64,000 bases of DNA, from contig NZ_OPYN01000184.1 in NCBI RefSeq assembly GCF_900277125.1, positions 14 through 64,013 on the forward strand, read 5' to 3'. This document shows positions 31,234-40,679 of the stretch, piece after piece. Positions within the stretch are counted from its first letter, which is position 1, and each line of letters begins with the position of its first letter. The notes beneath the pieces were generated by a model. It was given only the letters and a program-made list of their open reading frames with translations. It searched no databases and was not told where the DNA came from. A program made the translations under genes and the position numbers. This DNA is from Pseudomonas inefficax. Lineage in GTDB: Bacteria; Pseudomonadota; Gammaproteobacteria; Pseudomonadales; Pseudomonadaceae.

Positions 31234-31438
31234 GTAATCCCGTGCCTCTATAAAAATATGCTTGAAAACAAAGGGTTCAAAGCCCTTTAACACGTGGCGC
31301 CAACTCTATGTTCTGACAGGCGTTTTACCCACGCAAAAAACGAGTGACATTAAGCTAGCACGACCAAAGACAACTTTACACCGTCTGTCGCACATGGCGG
31401 GGGCATTTCGCTACAGAATATGCCCTTATCGTCGAGCA

Positions 31439-34400
31439 TCAGGCGTCGACCATGGCCATGGCCTCCTCCACATCGACGGCAACCAGACGCGAACACCCTG
31501 GTTCATGCATGGTCACCCCCATCAATTGGTCCGCCATTTCCATGGCAATCTTGTTATGGGTGATGTAGATGAACTGCACGCTTTCACTCATTTCCTTGAC
31601 CAGACGGGCGTAACGCCCGACGTTGGCATCGTCCAGCGGCGCGTCGACCTCATCGAGCATGCAGAACGGTGCGGGGTTCAACTTGAAGATGGCAAACACC
31701 AGCGCCAATGCGGTCAGTGCCTTCTCGCCGCCGGACAGCAGATGGATGGTGCTGTTCTTCTTGCCCGGTGGCCGCGCCATGATCGTTACCCCTGTATCGA
31801 GTAGATCTTCGCCCGTCAGTTCCAGATAAGCGCTGCCACCACCGAAAACTTTTGGGAAAAGTGCCTGTAATCCGGCATTTATCTGATCAAAGGTATCCTT
31901 GAAGCGGTTGCGGGTTTCCTTGTCGATCTTGCGAATGACGTTTTCCAGGGTTTCCAGGGCTTCGACCAGGTCGGCGTCCTGGGCGTCCAGGTAGCGCTTG
32001 CGCTCGGACTGCTGCTCGTACTCCTCGATGGCCGCCAGGTTGATCGCCCCCAGGCGCTGGATACGCGCCTCGAGCTGTTCCAGTTCCTGTTCGGTGCCTT
32101 GCTCGCTGGCCTCTGCTTCCAGAGTGGCGAGCACGCCTTGCAGGTCGTAGCCATCGGCCAGCAACTGCTCCTGCAAGGTCTTGCGCCGCACATCCAGGCC
32201 CTGGCATTCCAGGCGCAGCTGCTCCAGCTGGCCACGCAGCAGCTGGGCCTGTTGCTCGGCCTGGGTACGGCGCTTTTCGGCGTCACGCAGTTCGCGGTCG
32301 GCTTCGTCCATGTGCAGGCGGGCCTGGCGCATTTCCTCGTCGACGCTCATGCGCCGCTCCAGCAGTTCTTCCAGCTTCAGGCGCAGCTCTTCCTGCGGGG
32401 CTTCGCCCTCCTCCAGGTTCAGGCTCAGTTGCTCCTGGCGCTCGGTCAGGCGCGCGGCCTGCTGTTCCAGGCGCTCCAGGGCCTGCCGGGTGGAATCGTG
32501 CTGGGCACGCAACGAGCCCAGGCGAACAGCCAGCTGGTGGGCGTGATCCTTGTGCTGACGGGCCTCCTGACGCACCCGATCGAGGCTTTCGCGCAGGGTG
32601 TCGCGGCGGGCCATCAATTGCTCGCGCTGCTCGGTGTCCTGGGCCATCAGCTCCAGGGCCTCCTGCAGCAGCAGGCGGGCTTCGCCCAGTTGCTCGTGCT
32701 CAAGGGCGCGCTGTTCTTCCAGTTCAGCCAGCTCTTCCTGCAGGCGCCGGCGGCGCAGCTCGACCTGCTCGGCACGTGCGCGACCAGCCGACAGGCTGGC
32801 CTTCAGTTCGCCATGCAGACGGTTTTCTTCCTGGGTGCGGCGACGCAGCTGCTCACGCTGTTCTTCCAGGTCCAGCTGCTGCTCGCGCAGGGCCTGCAGT
32901 TGCTGCTCCAATTGCTCAAGCGCCGCTTCCTGCTCCAGTTGCTGCTGGCCCAGACGCTCGATCTCCTGGCCGCGTGCCAGCACGCCGCCTTCGGCTTCGC
33001 CGCCACGGCGCACCCGCAGGAAGTGCCGGCCAACCCAATAGCCATCGCGGCTGACCAGGCTCTGGCCTTCGCCGAGCGAGGCGCGCTGCGCCAGTGCCTG
33101 GGCAAGGTCTTCCACGGGCTTGACCTGGCCCAGCCAGGGCGCCAGGTCGACCCGGCCTTCGACCTTTTCCAGCAGGCTGCCGGGCAGCGACGAGCCGGTA
33201 CCGCTGGCCAGCAGCAGGCGCAACTCGCCCTGCTCCAGGCCGGTAAAATCGAGGTTACCGAGGTCGTCCACCAGCACAGCCTGCAGGTCGGCGCCGAGCA
33301 CGGTTTCTACCGCAAGCTCCCAGCCCGGCTCTACCCGCAACCCTTCAGCCAGCCGCGGCTGTTGCTCCAGGCCTTGGTCGTGCAGCCAGTGCGCAGCACC
33401 TGCACCCGGCTCCAGGGCGGCCTGCTGCAAGGCTTCGAGCGAGGCCAGGCGGCCGCCCAGGCGCTGCAGGTCGCCCTGTGCCTGTTGCTGGGCCTGGGTG
33501 GCCTGTTGCAGTTGCTCACGTGCGCCCTCCAGGCGCTCGACCACCTGCTCTTCCGACAACTGCAACTCTTCCAGCAACATTTCGCTGCTGGCCAGCTGCT
33601 CGGCCAGTTCGAGCATGGCCGCATCCTGCGGTTCGCTGCCCAGCAGCTCACGCTCTTCGCCCATCTTGCGCTGGCGCTCGGCCTGGCGCTCCAGGCTGGT
33701 TTCCAGCTGTAGCAGGCGCGCCTGCTGCACTTCGGCCTGGCGCCGGGGCTCGGCGGAACGGCTGTTGAAGCTGTCCCACTGCTCTTGCCAGCCGTGCATG
33801 CCCAGCTCGGCTTCTTCAAGGGCAGCGGCGGCTTCTTCGGCAGCGGCCAGGGTCATTTCCTGCTCGGGTTCGAGCATGGCCAGCTCTTCGCCCAAGGTAG
33901 CCAGCAGGGTACGGTCGTGGCCCAGGTGCGACTCGGTCTCCAGGCGCGTGCGCTCGGCTTCCTTGAAGTCATCCTGCAACTGGCGCAGCCGTTGCTGGCC
34001 GTGCTGGATGCTCTGCTCGACCCGGGCGATGTCACCGGCCACCGAGTAGAAGCGGCCCTGCACCTGATTGAAGCGCTCGGACAATTCGTGATGGCCATCG
34101 CGCAGGCGCTCGATGCTGGCATCGGCATTGCGCTGCTCGGCCACCAGCGCCTCATGGGCTACATCCTGGTCACCGATCACCGCCTCGCGCTGGCGCACCC
34201 GATCGTCCAGGTCACGCCAGCGCAAGGCCGACAGGCGAGCCTTCAGCTGGCGTTCCTGGGCTTTGTATTCGCGGTACTTCTCAGCCGCCTGGGCCTGGCG
34301 GTGCAGGCGTTCCAGCTGGCGCTCCAGTTCTTCGCGCAGGTCGGTCAGGCGCGCCAGGTTCTCCTGGGTGCGGCGGATGCGGCTCTCGGTTTCACGGCGG

Positions 34401-34927
34401 CGCTCCTTGTACTTGGAGATGCCGGCAGCTTCCTCGATGAAGTTGCGCAGTTCTTCGGGCTTGGCCTCGATCAGCTTGGAGATCATGCCCTGCTCGATGA
34501 TCGAGTAGCTGCGCGGCCCCAGGCCGGTGCCGAGGAAGATATCGGTGATATCGCGCCGACGGCACTTGGTGCCGTTGAGGTAGTAGCTGTTCTGCCCGTC
34601 GCGGGTGACCTTGCGGCGGATCGAGATCTCGGCGTAGGCGGCATATTCGCCGACCAGGGTGGTTTCGCTGTTGTCGAACACCAGCTCGATGCTGGCCTGG
34701 CTGACCGGCTTGCGGCCACTGGAGCCATTGAAGATGACATCGGTCATCGACTCGCCGCGCAGGTTCTTCGCCGAGCTCTCGCCCATCACCCAGCGCACGG
34801 CATCGATGATGTTGGACTTGCCACAGCCGTTGGGGCCGACCACGGCCGCCATGTTGCTGGGGAAGTTGACCGTGGTCGGGTCGACGAACGACTTGAACCC
34901 GGCGAGGCGAATGCACTTCAGGCGCAT
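31439..34927 (-). CDS. smc: Chromosome condensation ATPase SMC
   Basis: This 1162-residue SMC protein organises and segregates the chromosome. Walker A (GPNGCGKSNIIDAVRW) lies near residue 32. Two very long coiled coils flank a hinge (about 500-640), and the C-terminal head carries LSGGEKALTALAL and the Walker B CMLDEVDAPLDDANV. It starts three bases after the stop of a GntR regulator gene, so the two are probably cotranscribed. P. putida also has MukB-like systems in some strains, but this is the canonical SMC. Confidence 0.95.
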   Translation of the reverse strand: MRLKCIRLAGFKSFVDPTTVNFPSNMAAVVGPNGCGKSNIIDAVRWVMGESSAKNLRGESMTDVIFNGSSGRKPVSQASIELVFDNSETTLVGEYAAYAEISIRRKVTRDGQNSYYLNGTKCRRRDITDIFLGTGLGPRSYSIIEQGMISKLIEAKPEELRNFIEEAAGISKYKERRRETESRIRRTQENLARLTDLREELERQLERLHRQAQAAEKYREYKAQERQLKARLSALRWRDLDDRVRQREAVIGDQDVAHEALVAEQRNADASIERLRDGHHELSERFNQVQGRFYSVAGDIARVEQSIQHGQQRLRQLQDDFKEAERTRLETESHLGHDRTLLATLGEELAMLEPEQEMTLAAAEEAAAALEEAELGMHGWQEQWDSFNSRSAEPRRQAEVQQARLLQLETSLERQAERQRKMGEERELLGSEPQDAAMLELAEQLASSEMLLEELQLSEEQVVERLEGAREQLQQATQAQQQAQGDLQRLGGRLASLEALQQAALEPGAGAAHWLHDQGLEQQPRLAEGLRVEPGWELAVETVLGADLQAVLVDDLGNLDFTGLEQGELRLLLASGTGSSLPGSLLEKVEGRVDLAPWLGQVKPVEDLAQALAQRASLGEGQSLVSRDGYWVGRHFLRVRRGGEAEGGVLARGQEIERLGQQQLEQEAALEQLEQQLQALREQQLDLEEQREQLRRRTQEENRLHGELKASLSAGRARAEQVELRRRRLQEELAELEEQRALEHEQLGEARLLLQEALELMAQDTEQREQLMARRDTLRESLDRVRQEARQHKDHAHQLAVRLGSLRAQHDSTRQALERLEQQAARLTERQEQLSLNLEEGEAPQEELRLKLEELLERRMSVDEEMRQARLHMDEADRELRDAEKRRTQAEQQAQLLRGQLEQLRLECQGLDVRRKTLQEQLLADGYDLQGVLATLEAEASEQGTEQELEQLEARIQRLGAINLAAIEEYEQQSERKRYLDAQDADLVEALETLENVIRKIDKETRNRFKDTFDQINAGLQALFPKVFGGGSAYLELTGEDLLDTGVTIMARPPGKKNSTIHLLSGGEKALTALALVFAIFKLNPAPFCMLDEVDAPLDDANVGRYARLVKEMSESVQFIYITHNKIAMEMADQLMGVTMHEPGCSRLVAVDVEEAMAMVDA

Positions 34928-34930
34928 CGG

Positions 34931-35590
34931 TCAGCCTCGGGCCAACGCCGCCAGCACCAGTTCGCAGCTGCGCTGGCCATAGGCAGTGAGCACCTCGCGA
35001 ATGCGCGGCAGATCGCGGGCGATCACGGCGTCGAGCAGGCGGGCGAACAGGTCCAGATAATCGATCATGTTGGCCTGGCGCTGGTCCAGCGACAGGTAAT
35101 AGGCACGGCTCATCGCCGGCTGCAGGTTTTCCACGGTTTCCTGCAGGAACGGGTTGTCAGCGAACGGATAGGCCGCCCGCATGACCGCGAAGCTGTCGGC
35201 GACGAAGGCCTTGATGTCCAGTTGGTCATGGGCCCGCTGCAAGCGCTGCTGGATCTCCAGGAACGGGCGCAGGTCTGCATCGGTGCGCCATTTTTGCGCA
35301 ACCGCGTTACCCAGCAGGATGTAGAACTCGCCCATCAGTGCGCACAGGCTACGCACGCTGCGCTCGTCGAGTTCGGTCACATGGGCACCCCGGCGCGGCA
35401 GGATCGCTACCAGGTGCCGACGTTCGAGAATCAGCAGCGCCTCGCGCACCGAGCCGCGGCTGACATTCAGCGCCTGGGTGACCTTCTGCTCCTGGATACG
35501 CTCGCCTGGCGCCAGCTCGCCGCGAATGATGCGTTCGGCCAGGTAATCGGCAATCTGCTCGGAGAGGCTGTCCGGGGCCTTGAACGTCAT
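34931..35590 (-). CDS. GntR/FCD family regulator next to xdhA and smc
   Basis: This 219-residue regulator has an N-terminal winged helix (residues 10-75, QEQKVTQALNVSRGSVREALLILERR) and a C-terminal FCD ligand domain. It is divergent from xdhABC, with a dyad in the shared region, which suggests control of xanthine dehydrogenase. On the other side its stop is three bases from the smc start, making a gntR-smc transcript likely. The effector is unknown; a purine or its breakdown product is a guess. Confidence 0.8.
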   Translation of the reverse strand: MTFKAPDSLSEQIADYLAERIIRGELAPGERIQEQKVTQALNVSRGSVREALLILERRHLVAILPRRGAHVTELDERSVRSLCALMGEFYILLGNAVAQKWRTDADLRPFLEIQQRLQRAHDQLDIKAFVADSFAVMRAAYPFADNPFLQETVENLQPAMSRAYYLSLDQRQANMIDYLDLFARLLDAVIARDLPRIREVLTAYGQRSCELVLAALARG

Positions 35591-35761
35591 GGTTTTCCTT
35601 CAAAATCATTGAACTGGGCACAAGCAGCGAATTGTAGCGTACTTGACCGTTGATCGCGCAGAGGGGCCAGGGGGTTTATTTGACCCGACAGGCAACCCCG
35701 AGCGCGGCGCAATCTATGCTTGGCATATGGGCAATGTGAGCCGTTGGGCAGCGACATGAGC

Positions 35762-35788
35762 AATTTCCTGACCTTTGAGTCAGAAATT
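35762..35788. promoter_or_regulatory. Dyad upstream of the xdhA promoter
   Basis: AATTTCCTGAC and GTCAGAAATT form an inverted repeat with one bulged base and a 6-base centre. It sits immediately upstream of a TTGACC-N17-TTAGAG promoter-like pair (35791-35819) and is a candidate site for the divergent GntR protein. Confidence 0.45.
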
Positions 35789-35858
35789 TATTGACCAGCA
35801 GGACAGCTCTTGCTTAGAGTCCGCCCAACAACAATAAAACCATTGCGAGGCCATCCCC

Positions 35859-37313
35859 GTGATCCAGTTTCTCGTCAACCAGGAGCTGCGTAGTGAGCAT
35901 GCCCTGGACCCGAACATGACGGTGCTGCAGTACCTGCGTGAGCACCTGGGCAAACCTGGCACCAAGGAGGGCTGCGCCAGTGGTGACTGCGGCGCCTGCA
36001 CCGTGGTGGTCGGCGAACTGACCCAGGACGACCAGGGCAACGACAGCCTGCGCTACCGCAGCCTCAACTCGTGCCTGACCTTTGTTTCGTCGCTGCACGG
36101 CAAGCAACTGATCAGCGTCGAGGGTCTCAAGCACCAGGGCCAACTGCACAGCGTGCAACAGGCCATGGCCGATTGCCATGGCTCACAGTGCGGCTTCTGC
36201 ACACCCGGCTTCGTCATGTCGCTGTTCGCCCTGCAGAAGAACAGCAATGGCCCCGACCTGCACCAGGCCCAGGAAGCCCTGGCCGGCAACCTGTGCCGCT
36301 GCACCGGCTACCGGCCGATCCTCGACGCCGCCGAGCAGAGCTGCCGCCAGCCCTGCCGCGACCAGTTCGATGCCCAGCAGGCACAGACCATCAGCCGCCT
36401 GAAAGCCATTGCGCCAACCCAGACCGGCGAACTGAACAGCGGCGACAAGCGCTGCCTGGTGCCGCTGACCGTGGCCGACCTGGCCGACCTGTACAGCTCG
36501 CACCCCGAAGCGCGGCTGCTGGCCGGCGGTACCGACCTGGCCCTGGAAGTCACCCAGTTCCACAAGACCTTGCCGGTGATGATCTACGTCGGCCATGTGG
36601 CCGAGCTCAAGCGCATCGAGAAGACCGCCAGCCACCTGGAAATCGGCGCCGCCACCCCGCTCACCGACTGCTACGGCGCGCTGAACGAGGAATACCCGGA
36701 CTTCGGCGCCCTGCTGCACCGCTTCGCCTCGCTGCAGATCCGCAACCAGGGCACCCTGGGCGGCAATATCGGCAACGCTTCGCCAATCGGCGACTCGCCA
36801 CCCCTGCTGATTGCCCTGGACGCGCAGATCGTCCTGCGCCAGGGCGAGCGTCAGCGGGTGATGCCGCTGGAAGACTATTTCATCGACTACCGCATCACTG
36901 CCCGCCAGGACAGCGAGTTCATCGAGAAGATCATCGTGCCGCGCGCTACCAGCGACTGGGGGTTCCGCGCCTATAAAGTGTCCAAACGCCTGGACGACGA
37001 CATTTCTGCGGTGTGCGGTGCCTTCAACCTGAGCATCGAAAACGGCGTGGTCAGCGGTGTGCGCATCGCCTTCGGCGGCATGGCGGCGATCCCCAAACGG
37101 GCCCGTGCCTGCGAAGCAGCGCTGCGCGGCAAGCCTTGGAACCAGGCCGCCATCGAGCGCGCCTGCCAGGCCCTGGCCGAAGACTTCACCCCGCTCAGCG
37201 ATTTCCGCGCCAGCAAGGAATACCGCCTGCTGACCGCGCAGAACCTGCTGCGCAAGTACTTCATCGAACAGCAAACGCCGTACATCGAAACTCGGGTGAC
37301 CGCTTATGTCTAA
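35859..37313 (+). CDS. xdhA: Xanthine dehydrogenase small subunit
   Basis: This 484-residue subunit carries electrons from the molybdenum centre to NAD. The first [2Fe-2S] site uses Cys39, 44, 47 and 72; the second is in QCGFCTPGF and NLCRCTGYRP (about 108-150). The FAD domain (about 190-360) contains LLAGGTDLALEV and LGGNIGNASPIGDSPP. The start is GTG at 35859 after GAGG. It overlaps xdhB by eight bases, so the two are coupled. The enzyme oxidises hypoxanthine and xanthine to urate. Confidence 0.95.
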   Translation: MIQFLVNQELRSEHALDPNMTVLQYLREHLGKPGTKEGCASGDCGACTVVVGELTQDDQGNDSLRYRSLNSCLTFVSSLHGKQLISVEGLKHQGQLHSVQQAMADCHGSQCGFCTPGFVMSLFALQKNSNGPDLHQAQEALAGNLCRCTGYRPILDAAEQSCRQPCRDQFDAQQAQTISRLKAIAPTQTGELNSGDKRCLVPLTVADLADLYSSHPEARLLAGGTDLALEVTQFHKTLPVMIYVGHVAELKRIEKTASHLEIGAATPLTDCYGALNEEYPDFGALLHRFASLQIRNQGTLGGNIGNASPIGDSPPLLIALDAQIVLRQGERQRVMPLEDYFIDYRITARQDSEFIEKIIVPRATSDWGFRAYKVSKRLDDDISAVCGAFNLSIENGVVSGVRIAFGGMAAIPKRARACEAALRGKPWNQAAIERACQALAEDFTPLSDFRASKEYRLLTAQNLLRKYFIEQQTPYIETRVTAYV

Positions 37314-39705
37314 CCATCACGTAGCCAAGAGCCAGGCCGAGATGGCCGAACTGTTCAGCCAGGACCTGACTACCGGGGTCGGCCGCAGCGTCAAGCACGA
37401 CAGCGCCGACAAACATGTGTCCGGCGACGCGGTGTACATCGACGACCGCCTGGAATTCCCCAACCAGCTGCACGTCTATGCGCGCACCGCCGACCGCGCC
37501 CACGCGCGCATCCTGCGCATCGACACCACGCCGTGCTATGCCTTCGAGGGCGTGCGCATCGCCATCACCCATGAAGACATCCCTGGCCTCAAGGACATCG
37601 GCCCGGTGGTGGCCGGCGACCCGCTGCTGGCCATCGACAAGGTCGAGTTCTTCGGCCAGCCGGTGCTCGCCGTGGCCGCCCGTGACCTCGATACCGCACG
37701 CCGTGCGGCCATGGCCGCCATCGTCGAGTATGAAGACCTGGAGCCGGTGCTGGATGTGGTCGAGGCATTGCGCAAGAAACACTTCGTGCTCGACAGCCAC
37801 ACCCACCAGCGTGGCGATTCCGCTGCTGCCCTGGCCAGTGCCCCGCACCGCATCCAGGGCACCCTTCACATTGGTGGCCAGGAACACTTCTACCTGGAAA
37901 CGCAGATTTCCTCGGTGATGCCCACCGAAGACGGCGGCATGATCGTCTACTGCTCCACGCAAAACCCCACCGAAGTGCAGAAACTGGTCGCCGAAGTACT
38001 CGATGTGCCAATGAACAAGGTGGTGCTGGACATGCGCCGCATGGGCGGCGGCTTTGGCGGCAAGGAAACCCAGGCCGCCAGCCCGGCGTGCCTGTGTGCC
38101 GTGGTGGCGCGCCTGACCGGCCAGCCGACCAAGATGCGCCTGCCACGGGTCGAAGACATGACCATGACCGGCAAGCGCCACCCGTTCTACGTCGAATACG
38201 ACGTGGGCTTCGACGACGACGGGCGCCTGCACGGCATCAATTTCGACCTGGCGGGCAACTGCGGCTATTCGCCGGACTTGTCCGGCTCGATCGTCGACCG
38301 CGCCATGTTCCACTCCGACAACGCCTACTACCTGGGCGATGCCACCGTGCACGGCCACCGCTGCAAGACCAATACCGCCTCCAACACCGCCTACCGTGGT
38401 TTCGGCGGCCCGCAGGGGATGGTCGCCATCGAGCAGGTGATGGACCACATCGCCCGTCACCTGGGCCGCGACCCGCTGGCGGTGCGCAAGGCCAACTACT
38501 ACGGCAAGACCGAGCGCAACGTCACCCACTACTATCAGACCGTCGAGCACAACATGCTCGAAGAGATGACCGCCGAACTGGAAGCCAGCAGTGACTACGC
38601 CGAGCGCCGCGAATCGATCCGCCGCTTCAACGCCAACAGCCCGGTCCTGAAGAAGGGCCTGGCCCTGACTCCGGTCAAGTTCGGTATCTCGTTCACCGCC
38701 ACCTTCCTCAACCAGGCCGGTGCGCTGATCCATATCTACACCGACGGCAGCATCCACCTGAACCATGGCGGCACCGAGATGGGCCAGGGCCTGAACACCA
38801 AGGTGGCACAGGTGGTGGCGCAAATCTTCCAGGTCGATTTCAGCCGCATCCAGATCACCGCCACCAATACCGACAAGGTGCCCAACACCTCGCCGACCGC
38901 AGCCTCCAGTGGTGCCGACCTGAACGGCAAGGCGGCGCAGAACGCTGCCGAAATCCTCAAGAAGCGCCTGACCGAGTTCGCCGCGCGGCACTACCAGGTG
39001 ACCGAGGAAGACGTCGAGTTCCGCAACGGCCATGTGCGCGTGCGCGACCAGATCGTCAGCTTCGAGCAGCTGGTGCAGCAGGCCTACTTCGCCCAGGTGT
39101 CGCTGTCCAGCACCGGCTTCTACCGCACGCCGAAGATCTACTACGACCGCAGCCAGGCGCGTGGCCGGCCGTTCTACTACTTCGCCTTCGGCGCAGCCTG
39201 CGTGGAGGTGGTGGTCGACACCCTGACCGGCGAATACAAGATGCTGCGTGCCGACATCCTGCACGATGTGGGTGATTCGCTGAACCCGGCCATCGACATC
39301 GGCCAGGTGGAAGGCGGCTTCATTCAGGGCATGGGCTGGCTGACCACCGAAGAGCTGGTGTGGAACGCCAAGGGCAAGCTGATGACCAACGGCCCGGCCA
39401 GCTACAAGATCCCTGCAGTGGCCGACATGCCGCTGGATTTGCGGGTGAAGCTGGTGGAGAACCGCAAGAACCCGGAAGACACCGTGTTCCACTCCAAGGC
39501 CGTGGGCGAGCCGCCGTTCATGCTCGGCATCGCTGCCTGGTGCGCGATCAAGGACGCCGTGGCCAGCATCGCCGACTACCGCGTGCAGCCACAGGTGGAT
39601 GCGCCGGCGACGCCGGAGCGGGTGTTGTGGGGTTGCGAGCAGATGCGCAAGGCGGTGGCTGCCGCGCAACCTGCCGAGCCGGAACTGGAAACCGTGTCTC
39701 ACTGA
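37306..39705 (+). CDS. xdhB: Xanthine dehydrogenase molybdenum subunit
   Basis: This 799-residue catalytic subunit hydroxylates purines at the molybdopterin centre. Cofactor motifs include GGGFGGKETQ near residue 247, AYRGFGGPQG near 363 and the catalytic glutamate segment VGEPPFMLG near 735. It overlaps xdhA and is followed by a REPIN before xdhC. Confidence 0.95.
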   Translation: MSNHHVAKSQAEMAELFSQDLTTGVGRSVKHDSADKHVSGDAVYIDDRLEFPNQLHVYARTADRAHARILRIDTTPCYAFEGVRIAITHEDIPGLKDIGPVVAGDPLLAIDKVEFFGQPVLAVAARDLDTARRAAMAAIVEYEDLEPVLDVVEALRKKHFVLDSHTHQRGDSAAALASAPHRIQGTLHIGGQEHFYLETQISSVMPTEDGGMIVYCSTQNPTEVQKLVAEVLDVPMNKVVLDMRRMGGGFGGKETQAASPACLCAVVARLTGQPTKMRLPRVEDMTMTGKRHPFYVEYDVGFDDDGRLHGINFDLAGNCGYSPDLSGSIVDRAMFHSDNAYYLGDATVHGHRCKTNTASNTAYRGFGGPQGMVAIEQVMDHIARHLGRDPLAVRKANYYGKTERNVTHYYQTVEHNMLEEMTAELEASSDYAERRESIRRFNANSPVLKKGLALTPVKFGISFTATFLNQAGALIHIYTDGSIHLNHGGTEMGQGLNTKVAQVVAQIFQVDFSRIQITATNTDKVPNTSPTAASSGADLNGKAAQNAAEILKKRLTEFAARHYQVTEEDVEFRNGHVRVRDQIVSFEQLVQQAYFAQVSLSSTGFYRTPKIYYDRSQARGRPFYYFAFGAACVEVVVDTLTGEYKMLRADILHDVGDSLNPAIDIGQVEGGFIQGMGWLTTEELVWNAKGKLMTNGPASYKIPAVADMPLDLRVKLVENRKNPEDTVFHSKAVGEPPFMLGIAAWCAIKDAVASIADYRVQPQVDAPATPERVLWGCEQMRKAVAAAQPAEPELETVSH

Positions 39706-39717
39706 CAATGCAGGGCC

Positions 39718-39792
39718 CGGTGGGAGCGGGTTTACCCGCGAATGCGATAGTGGTTTCACCGCCGCATTCGCGGGTGAACCCGCTCCCACAGG
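39718..39792. repeat. REPIN, family A, outward orientation, short loop
   Basis: A compact element (about 75 bases) with TGGGAGCGGGTTTACCCGCG on the left and its partner on the right lies inside the xdhB-xdhC gap. Confidence 0.85.
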
Positions 39793-39823
39793 GATCGCGA
39801 CGCAGCTATAGAGAGGTTGCATC

Positions 39824-40669
39824 ATGCACCAATGGATCAACGCCCTCGCCGACCACCAGTCCCGTGGCGAAGCCTGCGTGCTGGTGACCATCATCGAGGA
39901 GCGCGGCTCGACCCCGCGCAATGCCGGCTCGAAAATGGTCGTCAGCGCCAGCGGCCTGTTCGACACCATCGGCGGCGGCCACCTGGAATACAAGGCGCTG
40001 CACATCGCCCGGCAAATGCTCGAAGAGCACCGCACCACTCCGCACCTGGAGCGCTTCAGCCTCGGCGCAAGCCTTGGCCAGTGCTGCGGCGGCGTCAATG
40101 TACTGCTGTTCGAACCCATGGCCGCGGTGCAGGCGCAGATCGCGGTGTTCGGCGCGGGCCATGTCGGCCGGGCTCTGGTACCCTTGCTCGCCGCCCTGCC
40201 CTGCCGGGTGCGCTGGATCGATTCGCGCGAGCAGGAATTCCCTGCCCTGATCCCCGACGGGGTGACCAAAGTGGTCAGCGAGGAGCCGGTCGACGAAGTG
40301 GCAGAACTGCCGCCAGGCTGCTACTGCATCGTCATGACCCACAACCACCAGCTCGACCTGGAACTGACCGCCGCCATTCTCAAGCGCAACGACTTCACCT
40401 GGTTCGGCCTGATCGGCTCGAAGACCAAACGGGTCAAGTTCGAGCATCGCCTGCGCGAGCGCGGCTACGACGACGCGGTGATCGCGCGCATGCGCTGCCC
40501 GATGGGCCTGGCCGAGGTCAAGGGCAAGCTGCCCATCGAGATCGCCGTGTCCATCGCTGGTGAAATCATCGCCACCTACAACGCCTGCTTCGGCCAGCAT
40601 GACGCTGCCGCCAATGCCGGCCCCATTGCCCAGTTGCTGCCGCCTTCCCGGCGCAGCCAAGCCATTTGA
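39824..40669 (+). CDS. xdhC: Xanthine dehydrogenase accessory protein XdhC
   Basis: This 281-residue chaperone binds molybdenum cofactor and helps its sulphuration and insertion into XdhB. It has the XdhC N-terminal pattern (LVTIIEERGSTPRNAGSKMVV, GTIGGGHLEYKAL-type with Cys in GQCCGG) and a C-terminal Rossmann domain (VFGAGHVGRALV, GLIGSKTKR). It lies between xdhB and guaD in the same direction. Confidence 0.93.
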   Translation: MHQWINALADHQSRGEACVLVTIIEERGSTPRNAGSKMVVSASGLFDTIGGGHLEYKALHIARQMLEEHRTTPHLERFSLGASLGQCCGGVNVLLFEPMAAVQAQIAVFGAGHVGRALVPLLAALPCRVRWIDSREQEFPALIPDGVTKVVSEEPVDEVAELPPGCYCIVMTHNHQLDLELTAAILKRNDFTWFGLIGSKTKRVKFEHRLRERGYDDAVIARMRCPMGLAEVKGKLPIEIAVSIAGEIIATYNACFGQHDAAANAGPIAQLLPPSRRSQAI

Positions 40670-40679
40670 CGAGTGTGTT

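Noticed and set aside
35735..35755. Sigma-54 promoter before xdhA (TTGGCATATGGGCAAT)
   Set aside because: The GG-to-GC distance is seven rather than ten bases, so the element does not fit -24/-12 spacing.
37261..40269. 1002-codon open frame antisense to xdhB
   Set aside because: Shadow of xdhB and xdhC with biased composition; the sense genes are well identified.
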